A stretch of DNA of 64,000 bases from Loigolactobacillus binensis (GTDB taxonomy: Bacteria; Bacillota; Bacilli; Lactobacillales; Lactobacillaceae): NCBI RefSeq assembly GCF_005405165.1, contig NZ_BJDN01000015.1, positions 1 through 64,000 on the forward strand, read 5' to 3'. Each line of letters begins with the position of its first letter. Within the stretch, counting starts at the first letter, position 1. The position numbers and the translations under genes were made by a program. Below are positions 26,613 through 35,794 of the stretch, in pieces. The notes below the pieces were generated by a model. The model saw nothing but the letters and a program-made list of their open reading frames with translations. It searched no databases and was not told the DNA's origin.

Positions 26613-27302
26613 TTAGTCACGATTGTTGTTACCAAATAGAATGAGCAACCGTAATAATTGAAGGAAAGTGGCCAAGGCCGCTGCTACGTAAGTTAAAGCA
26701 GCAGCAGCTAATACACGGCGTACCATTGGCACTTCATCCGCAGCCAAAATGCCGCCAGTGGCAAGAATTTGGATTGCTCGTCGGGAAGCATTGAACTCAA
26801 CTGGTAGTGTAACTAATTGGAAAAGCAATGCCAGTGAGAAAGCAGCGATCCCAATGTTGATCAATGTATGGTTCATTCCTAAAATAACACCTAACAGGAT
26901 CAACGGAAAAGACAACGTCGAGCCAATATTGGCTACCGGAACGATCGCGGTTCGTAACCGCATGGGGATATAGTTGCGCTGGTCTTGAACTGCGTGACCA
27001 CATTCATGGGCGGCAACACCAATGGCAGCAACAGAAGTTGATTGTGCTGTTGAAGCAGATAAACTGAGGATCTTAGTTTGACCGTTGTAATTATCAGTCA
27101 GGTCGCCAGCAATTTCTTGTACATCAACATCGGTAATTCCAGATTGTTGAAGGATGTAGCGCGCCGCGTCGGTGCCCGTGACGTTACTGCGGCTGTGGAC
27201 TTCATCATAACGGCGGAAAGTTCGATTAACGTAGCTTGAAGCGGCCATTGAGATCAATAGGCCAATAATGACTAAAATATAAGTAGGATCCCAAAAAAAC
27301 AT
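26613..27302 (-). CDS. YugP-like neutral zinc metallopeptidase
   Basis: 229 aa membrane protein of the DUF/peptidase family of B. subtilis YugP. The zinc site is HECGHAVQ (about 98-105) in the sequence AAIGVAAHECGHAVQ; N-terminal and two C-terminal hydrophobic helices anchor it. The active site probably faces the membrane or cytosol as in HtpX-like proteases. The gene lies 79 bp downstream of gatD on the same strand, and the pair may be co-transcribed; a strong terminator follows. Confidence 0.88.
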   Translation of the reverse strand: MFFWDPTYILVIIGLLISMAASSYVNRTFRRYDEVHSRSNVTGTDAARYILQQSGITDVDVQEIAGDLTDNYNGQTKILSLSASTAQSTSVAAIGVAAHECGHAVQDQRNYIPMRLRTAIVPVANIGSTLSFPLILLGVILGMNHTLINIGIAAFSLALLFQLVTLPVEFNASRRAIQILATGGILAADEVPMVRRVLAAAALTYVAAALATFLQLLRLLILFGNNNRD

Positions 27303-27381
27303 AGTTAGTCACGACCTTTCAGAGTGATAGTGAGTTTATTATGTCAAAATCGTGGTGAAAAGTACTCAGTCTAAAGACGGA

Positions 27382-28059
27382 TTAAGCTTGAACTGTAGCT
27401 AGGCGTGCTTGATGATTACTGATGATCTGGTCGGCGATAGCGGCTGCCAAATTAACGTTTTTTAGCAGTGGACCGTGAGCATAGCTGCCGATTGTCCCCT
27501 TGTAACGCATACCTTCAACCCCATCTTCTGGATTGTTACCATAACCAGTGATCATTTTGCCTAAGGGTTTTAATTTTACATTATCGTCAAAATAAGTACG
27601 ACCGCTGTGATTCTCAAAAGCCTTGACTGTGCCCCATTCAGTTTCAAATTCGGTATCACCGATCATGCGCGCGTCCGCTTTAAAAACAGTGTGCAGTGGT
27701 AAAATACCTAGCCCCTTAATTGTCGTCCCTTCACTAGTTTCGTAATAATCGCCTAGTAATTGATAGCCACCACAAATTGCGAGCATTGGCTTGCCGGCTT
27801 CAATATAATCCGCAATGGTTTGGCTATGGCGTAATAAATCTTTGGCGACAACTGTCTGTTCAAAATCCTGACCACCGCCAAAAAAAAGGAAATCATAGTC
27901 CTGGGCGTTAAATTTTGGTGTGTCGATACTGACATCATCAACTTGAGTTTCGTAGCCCCGTTGTTTTAACAGGTAACTAAGGATCTTAACGTCGCCGCTG
28001 TCACCATAGGTATTCATTAAGTCTTCATATAGATAAGCGATTTTAATAACTCCGGTCAT
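27382..28059 (-). CDS. gatD: GatD-like glutamine amidotransferase (lipid II isoglutaminyl synthase subunit)
   Basis: 225 aa class I amidotransferase of the CobB/CobQ-like group. Nucleophile Cys in MLAICGGYQLLG (about 95); His in GSYAHGPLL (about 190); N-terminus IAYLYEDLMNTYGDSGD is typical of GatD. GatD supplies ammonia to MurT, which amidates the alpha-carboxyl of D-Glu in lipid II. MurT is normally the adjacent upstream gene, but here the upstream neighbours are MazG-like and Lrp genes, and no MurT is encoded anywhere in the window. AAAGGA lies 9 nt before the ATG. Confidence 0.85.
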   Translation of the reverse strand: MTGVIKIAYLYEDLMNTYGDSGDVKILSYLLKQRGYETQVDDVSIDTPKFNAQDYDFLFFGGGQDFEQTVVAKDLLRHSQTIADYIEAGKPMLAICGGYQLLGDYYETSEGTTIKGLGILPLHTVFKADARMIGDTEFETEWGTVKAFENHSGRTYFDDNVKLKPLGKMITGYGNNPEDGVEGMRYKGTIGSYAHGPLLKNVNLAAAIADQIISNHQARLATVQA

Positions 28060-28220
28060 GAAAAGGTTCCTTTCTATTACACGATTAGGGTAAAAAGTGC
28101 ATCTTACTGCTTCAGGCGGACATACCAGCAGAGCGTTGGCCTACTTAGTAATTAAAGTAAAATTAGTTAGCATAGATTTCCCAAAAAAGCATAGCATATC
28201 TTGCGGTGATGAACAATGCA

Positions 28221-28514
28221 TTAACTTTGTTTGGCTTGCCATTTAGCTAACTTACGTTGCACCAGGGCAGTTAATTCAGCATCGCTAGTATCCAATTTTT
28301 GGAGTAGCGCACAAGTGACTAACAGAACGTCGACGTACTCCTCCTTGGCATCTGCAGTTGATAAATGTTTATAGCCATCACCGGAGACTTTTTCCATTGA
28401 AAGCAATGCCTCGGCCGCTTCGCCAACTTCTTCGCTTAATTTAATTGCTTGTTGTTCTAAAGTTTTTGGTTCTTGCTGTGAAAGCAACTTGATCGTTTGC
28501 CATAATTTATCCAT
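28221..28514 (-). CDS. MazG-like family protein
   Basis: 97 aa from the ATG at 28514, which falls just after the lrp-like stop; a longer frame would overlap that gene. All-alpha NTP-pyrophosphohydrolase fold: SEEVGEAAEALLSME supplies the EExxE Mg-binding helix, and AKEEYVDVLLVTCALLQ the second ExxD helix. Members hydrolyse non-canonical or excess NTPs. It is probably co-transcribed with the Lrp-type regulator 10 nt upstream. Confidence 0.83.
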   Translation of the reverse strand: MDKLWQTIKLLSQQEPKTLEQQAIKLSEEVGEAAEALLSMEKVSGDGYKHLSTADAKEEYVDVLLVTCALLQKLDTSDAELTALVQRKLAKWQAKQS

Positions 28515-28524
28515 ATTATTTCCG

Positions 28525-28959
28525 CTAGTCTTCAATTTGCATGCCCCGATCAGCAACTACATTGGAGAATACAATTTGAGTAGTCGTTCGACCGAATTGT
28601 TGTAAATGATTGATAAAATCATCCAATTCTTCAGTTGAGCGGTAGATCACTTTCATGATCATAGAATACTGGCCGGTGATACAATCACATTCTAAAACGT
28701 TGGCTGTGCTATTTACAAAACGGTAAAATTGTGGTTTTTGCGTTGGTTGAAGATCTAAACTAACGTAAGCTTTTATTACATATCCTAAAGTCTTATAATC
28801 CACTTGGGCCTGATAACCGTGCAGCAATGTTTGTTCTAAATGATTTAACCGTGTTGCAGCTGTTGGTGCCGAAATAAACGCTTGTTGTGCAAGATCTTTT
28901 AACGAAGTACGTGCATTTTTTTGTAAAAGATTCAATAGTTTACGATCTGTTGCGTCCAT
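28525..28959 (-). CDS. Lrp/AsnC-family transcriptional regulator
   Basis: 144 aa from the ATG at 28959; GGAGGG is 8 nt upstream, and the family start (MDATDRKLLNLLQKNART) fits. HTH in residues about 5-50 (SLKDLAQQAFISAPTAATRLNHLE). C-terminal RAM/AsnC ligand domain about 65-140 (ECDCITGQYSMIMKV). These regulators sense amino acids and often act on transport or biosynthesis genes. Its target is unknown; it precedes the MazG-like gene. Confidence 0.9.
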   Translation of the reverse strand: MDATDRKLLNLLQKNARTSLKDLAQQAFISAPTAATRLNHLEQTLLHGYQAQVDYKTLGYVIKAYVSLDLQPTQKPQFYRFVNSTANVLECDCITGQYSMIMKVIYRSTEELDDFINHLQQFGRTTTQIVFSNVVADRGMQIED

Positions 28960-29241
28960 ATAATGACCCTCCAATTAGAACTTAGCCTGTGATAAAGTGA
29001 ATTTTCCAGTGGATTCTTTAGTAAAACTAAAAGCGATGCTTAAAAAAGGCATGAAAATAAGAACTTAGCCGCATTATATCACAAAACCAGTTGTTTGTGA
29101 TATCTTATAACATATAAAGCGATTGTGCAGTGCACATTAAAGGGATTGCTTTTCGTAGCCTGACTTGCTGTTTTTCTTAAGCAAATATAATCAAAATCCG
29201 GGCTAATTCTAAACTGGAATAGATATACTCAGTTTTGTTAT

Positions 29242-29314
29242 TCCGGCTTAGCTCAGTTGGTAGAGCGTCTGACTGTTAATCAGAATGTCGTTGGTTCGAG
29301 TCCGACAGCCGGAG
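29242..29314 (+). tRNA. tRNA-Asn (GUU)
   Basis: 73 nt cloverleaf. Acceptor stem TCCGGCT/AGCCGGA with discriminator G; D-arm GCTC...GAGC; anticodon stem CTGACTGTTAATCAG with anticodon GTT at 29275-29277; T-arm with GGTTCGAGTCC. CCA is not encoded. A strong terminator follows 6 nt later. Confidence 0.97.
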
Positions 29315-29320
29315 TTATTC

Positions 29321-29351
29321 GACCAGTAGCGATTGCTACTGGTCTTTTTTT
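29321..29351 (+). terminator. Intrinsic terminator after tRNA-Asn
   Basis: GACCAGTAGC-GATT-GCTACTGGTC followed by TTTTTTT. Confidence 0.92.
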
Positions 29352-29407
29352 ATTTTTTTGCGATAATAGACTAAACAAAATTTTTAATAGAAACCGAGGG
29401 TTGCCCA

Positions 29408-29596
29408 GTGATAACATTTTTCGTAGGCTTGTTTTATGTGGCTTTGATCGTTACCGTAGGTTTGATCGTTTACCGGGTATATTTATTAACTAAACATGAG
29501 CGTGTGCGTGGACCTAAAGTCAGTCGTTATGTATTGTATGCTGCCGCTGCAGCAATGGTTTGCGCTATTGTGATCGGCGCATTACTCCAGAAATAA
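29408..29596 (+). CDS. Small two-helix membrane protein, unknown function
   Basis: 62 aa from GTG at 29408, with GAGGG 8-9 nt upstream. Two hydrophobic helices (FFVGLFYVALIVTVGLIVY and YVLYAAAAAMVCAIVIGAL) are joined by a short basic loop. Followed by a GC-rich hairpin and a terminator. I do not recognise a family; being flanked by terminators supports an independent short transcript. Confidence 0.6.
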   Translation: MITFFVGLFYVALIVTVGLIVYRVYLLTKHERVRGPKVSRYVLYAAAAAMVCAIVIGALLQK

Positions 29597-29601
29597 CAAA
29601 A

Positions 29602-29677
29602 GCCACCGGCTGGGTGACCGGTGGCAAAAAAAGGAGTTGGGGTGAGTTTACGTTGGGAGGGCGTAAACTCTTTTTTT
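29602..29677 (+). terminator. Hairpin pair ending in a strong terminator
   Basis: The first hairpin, GCCACCGG/CCGGTGGC (29602-29625), lacks a plus-strand T-run. The second, GAGTTTACG-TTGGGAGGG-CGTAAACTC (29644-29670), is followed by T7 and is a clear terminator for the small membrane protein gene. Confidence 0.8.
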
Positions 29678-29954
29678 CATACTTTGGAGGAGAATGAAAA
29701 AGTTAGGGTTATCTGGTTGTTGGGTATAGATCAACAGTGCCGCTAAAGTGAATCAAATTTGATTGGCTGAAGCGTTCTGTTTATCTATGCTACCTACTAT
29801 AAAGAAGAAATGTGAAGAAAATATGATGAATTCTGCATATAAATTTGAAAATAAACTAAAAGCAGACTTAAATGTACTGCTAAGTCTAGGTAGCAGTATA
29901 CTTAGGTTAAGTAATAATAGTTATTAACTTAAAAAGAAGCAAGGGGGATTAAGG
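29678..29954. other. Gap upstream of the 2-hydroxyacid dehydrogenase pseudogene
   Basis: No gene. A-rich. Contains TACTGCT...AGCAGTA (29875-29898), enclosed by CTTAA/TTAAG, and an alternative pairing GACTTA/TAAGTC (29865-29886), 55-90 bp before the start codon. The significance is unknown. Confidence 0.35.
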
Positions 29955-30909
29955 ATGACAACAATTTTAGCTTTAGTTAAACAAAATGATGCGTTATCAC
30001 ATTTACAACAAGAATTACCTACCGATGTGCGGCTTTTGACGGCGGATAAAATGACAGCTTCTGCGTTAAGCCAAATTGATATTATTTATGGTTGGAATCA
30101 AATGGGGCAACAAATACTAGCTTTACCTGATCATCAAGTTAAATGGATTCAAACGATTTCGGCCGGTGTGGATGCACTGCCTTTAGCACAATTGCAACAG
30201 GAGCATATTTTATTGGCTAACACTAGCGGCATCCATGCAGAATCAATCGCTGAATCGGTGTTAGGGATGCTATTGATGCATGTACGTGGTTTGCAACAGT
30301 CGGCGGTACAGCAAACTAAGGCGCAATGGCAAAAGCCAGAACATCATCGGTTGACGACTTTAAAAGATAAAAACTTGTTGATCTATGGAACTGGTCATAT
30401 TGGCCAACGAATTGCGGAATTAGCCACTGCAGTGGGGATGCACGTCAGTGGTGTTAATCGTAGCGGCCATGCGGCGCCATATTTTGCGGCAACTTATACA
30501 ATGACGACTGCGCCGCGCGCATTGGCACAAACAGATGTGATTGTTAATGTTATGCCGCTGACAGCGAGCACGCAGCATTTTTTTTAATGCCACATTTTTT
30601 GGCCAACTACAGCGGCAGCCGATTTTTGTTAATGTAGGGCGTGGACCGTCAGTGGACACAACCGCACTATTGAATGCACTACGGCAAAAACAAGTGGGCT
30701 TTGCCGCCTTAGATGTTTTTGAACAGGAACCATTACCAACCGCTGACCTGTTGTGGCAACAAGATAATGTGTTATTGATGCCACACATTTCTGGTATTTT
30801 TGATGGGTATATGCGCGCGGCTAACCAAATCTTTTTGGCCAATTTACAACAATTTTTAATCAATGGGCAATTAGCTCAAAATCAGGTAGATTTAACCCAA
30901 GGCTATTGA
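29955..30909 (+). pseudogene. D-isomer-specific 2-hydroxyacid dehydrogenase, frameshifted at a T8 run
   Basis: The first frame encodes 210 aa and stops at 30585-30587. The next frame continues the protein to 30909. Deleting one T from the T8 run at 30578-30585 gives one 317-aa protein of normal family length. It has an N-terminal substrate domain, the NAD loop GTGHIGQ (about 137-143), and catalytic Arg in NVGRGPS, Glu in DVFEQEPLP and His in PHISG. The second half carries all three catalytic groups, so the truncated product would be inactive. The break could be a real mutation, phase variation, polymerase slippage or a sequencing error. The remainder of both halves is intact, which suggests a very recent event or none at all. 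Confidence 0.85.
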
Positions 30910-30966
30910 CGTGTATGCCGATTTTGCGTATTCTGATTAGAAATCTATTAGAAAAGATCTGATCAA

Positions 30967-31446
30967 ATGCAACTTCGTCCGATTATTCCAGCTGATAATC
31001 AGCAAATGAAGGCAATCATCCAAACTTCACTGGCCGCATACCATTTAAATTTACCTGGGACCGCTTATTTTGATCCACAACTGGATCATTTAGCAGAATA
31101 TTACGCACAGAAGCCTAACAGTCAGTATTGGGTATTAACGGCTGCCACTGGTAAGGTCATCGGTGGGGCGGGCGTTGGGATGTTTGCGGCGGAACGTGGT
31201 ATCGCTGAACTACAAAAATTGTATATTCTCCCCACCTTTCGTGGCCAGGGTCTTGCCCATCAGCTGATGCAGCAGGCGTTAACCTTTGCACAACAGTATT
31301 ACCAGCAATTGTATCTCGAAACCTTTTCTGTCCTGCAGCCAGCTAATCGACTTTATCATCAATACCAGTTTGAACCGTTAGCGGCGCCGCTAGTTGGTAG
31401 TGAGCACAGTGCCTGTGATACTTGGTATTTGCGTTCACTACATTAA
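30967..31446 (+). CDS. GNAT-family N-acetyltransferase
   Basis: 159 aa. Acetyl-CoA-binding motif A is visible as ELQKLYILPTFRGQGLAHQLM (about 78-98), with the R/Q-G-x-G/A loop, preceded by the VIGGAGV strand. Substrate unknown. The ribosome binding site is weak (AGAAAAG); it lies 57 bp after the frameshifted dehydrogenase and may share its transcript. Confidence 0.85.
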   Translation: MQLRPIIPADNQQMKAIIQTSLAAYHLNLPGTAYFDPQLDHLAEYYAQKPNSQYWVLTAATGKVIGGAGVGMFAAERGIAELQKLYILPTFRGQGLAHQLMQQALTFAQQYYQQLYLETFSVLQPANRLYHQYQFEPLAAPLVGSEHSACDTWYLRSLH

Positions 31447-31611
31447 AGCGCTGTCAATCTAATTCTGAAAAGCACCCCTAATTTTTCAGAAAAATTATTC
31501 CCATTATTTTTGATTATGTGTTAGAATAAAGCAGTAAATGTACAACTAGATTGGCTCGGATTTTTAATCACGGGTTGGTCGTTGTAATACAATTTAGGAG
31601 GACTAATATTT

Positions 31612-32493
31612 ATGTCATTAGTACATGGTACTGAACTGTTTGCTGCTGCTCGTAAAGGTCATTATGCTATCGGTGCGTTTAACACAAACAACTTGGAATG
31701 GACTCGCGCTATCTTAGGTGCTGCTCAAGAATTAAACGTTCCTGTTTTGATCCAAACTTCAATGGGCGCTGCAAAGTACATGGGTGGTTATGAACTTTGC
31801 CAACAATTAGTTGAAGCAACGATCAAATCAATGAACATCACGGTTCCTGTTGTTATGCATTTAGACCATGGTAACTACGAAGCTGCTAAAGCTGCTATTG
31901 CTGCTGGCTACAACTCCGTTATGTTCGACGGCCATGATTTACCATTTGCTGAGAACTTAGAAAAGACTAAGGAAATCGTTGCTTTAGCTCATGCTAAAGG
32001 CATCTCCGTTGAAGCTGAAGTAGGTTCAATCGGTGGTGAAGAAGACGGTGTCGTTGGTGAAGGTGAATTAGCTGACGTTGAAGAAGCTAAACAATTAGCT
32101 GCAACTGGCATCGACTTCTTAGCAGCCGGCATTGGTAATATCCATGGCCAATACCCAGCTAACTGGAAAGGCCTACACTTCGATCGTTTACAAGAATTAG
32201 CTAACGTCATCGAACAACCACTTGTATTACATGGTGGTTCAGGTATTCCTCAAGCACAAGTTGAAAAAGCAATTTCAATGGGTGTTGCTAAATTGAACAT
32301 CAACACTGAATGCCAATTAGCTTTTGCTAAAGCAACACGTGAATACATCGAAGCTGGTAAAGACCAAGAAGGTAAAGGCTTCGACCCTCGTAAATTATTG
32401 GCTCCTGGTACAAAAGCAATTGAAGATACGGTTAAAGAAATCATTGGTTGGATGGGCACAAAGCCAGTTAAATTAGTTCCTGAAGAACTTTAA
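31612..32493 (+). CDS. fba: Fructose-1,6-bisphosphate aldolase, class II
   Basis: 293 aa cytosolic Zn-dependent glycolytic aldolase. Zn and active-site residues are seen in MHLDHGNYEA (His about 83-86), SVEAEVGSIGGEEDG, AAGIGNIHGQY and VLHGGSGIP. Class II aldolases of lactobacilli are about 290 aa. The start has TAGGAGG 10 nt upstream. Codon use is strongly biased to abundant-tRNA codons compared with its neighbours, as expected for a highly expressed glycolytic gene. Monocistronic, with a strong terminator. Its presence argues against an obligately heterofermentative host. Confidence 0.96.
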   Translation: MSLVHGTELFAAARKGHYAIGAFNTNNLEWTRAILGAAQELNVPVLIQTSMGAAKYMGGYELCQQLVEATIKSMNITVPVVMHLDHGNYEAAKAAIAAGYNSVMFDGHDLPFAENLEKTKEIVALAHAKGISVEAEVGSIGGEEDGVVGEGELADVEEAKQLAATGIDFLAAGIGNIHGQYPANWKGLHFDRLQELANVIEQPLVLHGGSGIPQAQVEKAISMGVAKLNINTECQLAFAKATREYIEAGKDQEGKGFDPRKLLAPGTKAIEDTVKEIIGWMGTKPVKLVPEEL

Positions 32494-32516
32494 TTTAATT
32501 TAATCTAACTAAGTTG

Positions 32517-32557
32517 AAAATAGATCAATTCCATTAAGGAATTGATCTATTTTTTTA
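32517..32557 (+). terminator. Intrinsic terminator of fba
   Basis: AAAATAGATCAATTCC-ATTAA-GGAATTGATCTATTTT followed by a T-run. Confidence 0.93.
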
Positions 32558-32990
32558 CGCCTAAAAATCAGTTGTAATGCCTACCTCTCAATTAAAAAGT
32601 GTGTGATCAGCAATGATTGAAACACCGCAAGCGGCCCTATAACGATCAATGGCGCAAACCATACCCACAAATATTAATTAAGATCAAGGTGTCTTTGAAT
32701 GTAGTGAAATAAAGATGAGCCTTAGTTTGTACAGCCCAGAATTAAATTACCTGCATCAGTCTATGTGTTATTGTATGATATTAAATAAAAGTCTGCTCTT
32801 ATACCATTTGCTGAGAAAAACCTAATCTTGAAGGTTGATTTGTCAATAAGAGTACTGATACAAGGTGTTTAGTGAAATCAGCTATAGATAAAAATTTTTC
32901 AAAAATTATTTTGCAATAAAAATTATCGCGTGGTATGGTAGAGAAGAATATTAATTATAATAGGATAATATTTTAACGAGGAGGCTTACC
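32558..32990. other. Gap between fba and rpiR-like gene
   Basis: About 430 bp without a gene. One long-range inverted pair CTCTTAT...ATAAGAG (about 32797-32853) encloses AACCT/AGGTT; otherwise I see nothing. An A+T-rich promoter-like stretch precedes the next gene. Confidence 0.4.
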
Positions 32991-33812
32991 ATGACAGCAA
33001 TCGTACAGCTAGTTGAGGCCCAGTACGCTGATCTTTCCCGGCAAGAGCGTAAGGTGGCGTTAAAAGTAATGCAGGAACCAGAACAAATTCAGCAAATGAG
33101 CATCAATCATTTAGCCGAAAGTGTCGGCGTTAGTAACGCAACGATCACCCGCTTTGTTAAAAAAATGCAGTGTGCTAATTTTTATGAATTTAAACTGCGT
33201 TTGGCTAAAGCTGGTGCACCAAATCCGGTTATACCAACCAAGGGAACGATTGCTGATGATGTTTATGATTTTTATCAGAAAGTCTTAAAGGCAACACAAC
33301 AATTGCTGGATCCAGCAACATTAGCGGCTGCGGTGAAGCTGATGCAACAAAGTCAGCGGTTGTACATTTTTGGTTTGGGAAGCTCCGGTTACACTGCTAA
33401 TGAAATGACGCAGCGGTTATTGCGCATGGGGATCACGGCTTTTGCTATGACCGATAGCCACATGATGTATATCACTAGTGGTATTATGCAACCAGGCGAC
33501 GTGGTGTTGGTGCTATCAACTTCTGGCAACACCAGTGAAGTCAACCAGGCAGTATCGGCAGCTAAGGCTAACGGTGCACAAATTATCGCTATCACTGGTT
33601 TCACTCATAGCCCATTACTGGAACAGTCAAATCTAGCAGTGGTGGTGAAAAACAGTAATTTTGTGGACAACAGCCGTTTCGTCAATTCTCAGTTTGCGTT
33701 GACTTACGTACTGGATATTATGACGACAATGTTACTGGAAAATGATGATTACCGAGCAAAAATGGATCAGACAGTGGAAATGATCATGAATAATAAATTG
33801 AAGAATAAATAA
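32991..33812 (+). CDS. MurR/RpiR-family regulator with SIS domain
   Basis: 273 aa. N-terminal HTH (about 1-77): YADLSRQERKVALKVM, then the recognition region LAESVGVSNATITRFVKKM. SIS sugar-phosphate isomerase-like domain about 105-245: LYIFGLGSSGYTANEMTQRL and VVLVLSTSGNTSEVNQA are the phosphosugar-binding loops. These repressors or activators respond to sugar phosphates such as N-acetylmuramate-6-P or ribose-5-P. No sugar operon is adjacent, so its target is not apparent. GGAGG lies 8 nt before the ATG. Confidence 0.9.
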   Translation: MTAIVQLVEAQYADLSRQERKVALKVMQEPEQIQQMSINHLAESVGVSNATITRFVKKMQCANFYEFKLRLAKAGAPNPVIPTKGTIADDVYDFYQKVLKATQQLLDPATLAAAVKLMQQSQRLYIFGLGSSGYTANEMTQRLLRMGITAFAMTDSHMMYITSGIMQPGDVVLVLSTSGNTSEVNQAVSAAKANGAQIIAITGFTHSPLLEQSNLAVVVKNSNFVDNSRFVNSQFALTYVLDIMTTMLLENDDYRAKMDQTVEMIMNNKLKNK

Positions 33813-33913
33813 AAATAGCTTTTTCAAAGGCTCAGTTACGCGAATACCAAACGACAGTGCTTATTCGGTTTCATTGTGAACTAGCAGCCCTTTTTAATTG
33901 GTGTGAAAAGCCA

Positions 33914-33957
33914 AAAATGCAAGTGCCGCATGATCAATGCGGGTCACTTGCATTTTT
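33914..33957 (+). terminator. Intrinsic terminator after rpiR-like gene
   Basis: ATGCAAGTG...CACTTGCAT with inner CCGCAT/ATGCGG, about 100 bp after the stop codon, followed by TTTTT. Confidence 0.8.
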
Positions 33958-34086
33958 AGATAGCGCTGGCTAGATAAGCCTGCAGTCGCGTTGTGTTATT
34001 GGCTAAAAAACTGGGCCGGTGCAGGCTTTATCGCCAGTCTAAAAGATTAATTAAAATGGGATTTAGCTATTTGCTACGTGAACTGC

Positions 34087-34788
34087 TTAAAAATAGAGAT
34101 ATTGAACTGATTGGAAAATGATCAGAATGATTAGGCTAGGCAGAAAATTAGACACCCGAATTTTAGTTAATTTCATGATGTTCAAACCGATAGCAATGAT
34201 CAATAGACCGCCGATCTGACTGATACCGGCCATTAAAATCGTTAACAAGGCTTGGGGAACATAGCTGACGAAAACACTGGCCAATAAGGTGATCAATCCT
34301 TGATAGATGAAAACGGGGAAACTGGAGAACAATACACCTAGACCTAACGAAGCAGTCAACATAACTGCCATAAAGCCATCCATTACAGCTTTTGTATACA
34401 GTGTTTGATTATTACCAGAAACACCGCTTTGAATAGCACCGATGATTCCCATTGAACCGATCACAAAAATTAAAGTGCTGGTGACGAAACCTTCCGCAAA
34501 GTTACTATTATTTTTAGCAAAGTGGTTTTGTAGGAATAAACCAAAGCGATTCATGCCGGTTTCGATTTTTAAACCTTCACCTAGCAGGGCGCCTAAACAA
34601 AGACTGATCAAAATTAAAATAAATGAATTTGTTTTAAGTGCCATTTGTAAACCTAGTACTATCACGCCGATTCCAATACCCTTAGTAACGGTATCTTTGG
34701 TTTGCTCGCTAATGTTACGTAAGACAGTACCCGCCAGGCTACCACCGACGATTGCCAGACCATTAACTATTGAGCCCAATAAAATCAT
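34087..34788 (-). CDS. DUF554 family membrane protein
   Basis: 233 aa with about seven transmembrane segments. The N-terminal ILLGSIVNGLAIVGGSLAG and the GSMGIIGAIQSGVSGN segment are characteristic of the DUF554 (YdfK/YqgA) family, widespread in Firmicutes and of unknown, possibly transport, function. Standalone gene. Confidence 0.87.
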   Translation of the reverse strand: MILLGSIVNGLAIVGGSLAGTVLRNISEQTKDTVTKGIGIGVIVLGLQMALKTNSFILILISLCLGALLGEGLKIETGMNRFGLFLQNHFAKNNSNFAEGFVTSTLIFVIGSMGIIGAIQSGVSGNNQTLYTKAVMDGFMAVMLTASLGLGVLFSSFPVFIYQGLITLLASVFVSYVPQALLTILMAGISQIGGLLIIAIGLNIMKLTKIRVSNFLPSLIILIIFQSVQYLYF

Positions 34789-34909
34789 GAATTATCCCCA
34801 TCCTTTAACGCTAATTATTAAAATCGTATCATAAATTAGCGAAAGAACAAATAGGTATTAGGTAATCTGATGAAAATAATTCGCGAACAAAGGATGTTTT
34901 GGTGGATAC

Positions 34910-34938
34910 AAAAAAGATCGTCAGATGACGATCTTTTT
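34910..34938 (-). terminator. Intrinsic terminator of aldo/keto reductase gene
   Basis: AAAAAGATCGTC-loop-GACGATCTTTTT, immediately after the minus-strand reductase. Confidence 0.85.
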
Positions 34939-34945
34939 AAACGTA

Positions 34946-35794
34946 TTAGCCTTGTGTCGAATTATGAGTGTGGCTTGGTGCTGTGTCCGACAGTGCGTTA
35001 AGTGTCGCCATATCAGAGGCGCTAATGACAAAATCTAATTGGGCATTATTTTGGATATGGTCAGTACCGACTGCTTTAGGTAACGGTAAAATATCGTTTT
35101 GCAAGCAAAAACGCAATGCCAACTGAGCGACACTAACATTGTATTTTGCAGCTAAAGCCTTCATCTGCGTATTTTGTAACATACCGCCAGTAGCTAACGG
35201 CGAATATGCTTCGACTAGAAGACCGTTCTTTTTAGCAAACTCAGTGATCTTAGGTTCAGTAAAACCAACGTAGTACTGGATCTGATCCACCATAGGTTTA
35301 ACTTTAGCGGTGGGCAGAATGTTTTCCAAATCATGGACGTTGAAATTAGATACGCCGATAGCTTTAACTTTACCAGTAGCGTAGATAGCTTCCATTGCCC
35401 GCCAAATTTCAATATTTTCTTGGTCACAATTTTTACCGATCTCCGTCCATGGCCATGGTGCGTGAACCAAATATAAATCTAAATAATCAATATTTAATTG
35501 TTCCATGGTACTGTTAAAATCGGCCATAGCACCGGCATAAGTTTTAGTGGCCCCAGGTAATTTTGACGTCACGAAAATTTCTTCCCGCGGAATACCGGAG
35601 TCACGAATAGCGCGGCCAACATCGGCTTCATTACGATAGGCCTTGGCCGTATCAATATGCCGATACCCCGTTTTTAATGCGGTTGCGGCTGCTTGATAAG
35701 CAGTGTCACCAAGAGGAACCTGCCACATACCAAACCCAACCTTGGGAATCTTGACGCCATTAGCTAACTTAAATGTATCTGTTAAAATTGCCAC
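34946..35794 (-). CDS. Aldo/keto reductase (AKR5-type)
   Basis: 282 aa. Catalytic tetrad in place: Asp and Tyr in DTAKAYRNEADVG (about 48-60), Lys in FVTSKLPG, His in LYLVHAPWPW. Cofactor segment LPKAVGTDHIQNN. The group includes 2,5-diketo-D-gluconate and methylglyoxal reductases; the physiological substrate is unknown. Not closely related to the YdhF-like reductase at 23617-24537. Monocistronic. Confidence 0.9.
   Translation of the reverse strand: MAILTDTFKLANGVKIPKVGFGMWQVPLGDTAYQAAATALKTGYRHIDTAKAYRNEADVGRAIRDSGIPREEIFVTSKLPGATKTYAGAMADFNSTMEQLNIDYLDLYLVHAPWPWTEIGKNCDQENIEIWRAMEAIYATGKVKAIGVSNFNVHDLENILPTAKVKPMVDQIQYYVGFTEPKITEFAKKNGLLVEAYSPLATGGMLQNTQMKALAAKYNVSVAQLALRFCLQNDILPLPKAVGTDHIQNNAQLDFVISASDMATLNALSDTAPSHTHNSTQG

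Noticed and set aside
29257..29493. Open frame starting within the tRNA gene
   Set aside because: Overlaps tRNA-Asn and its terminator; no ribosome binding site.
31463..31491. TTCTGAAAA/TTTTCAGAA hairpin before fba as a terminator
   Set aside because: It is followed by A's rather than a T-run on the plus strand, and there is no minus-strand gene for it to end.
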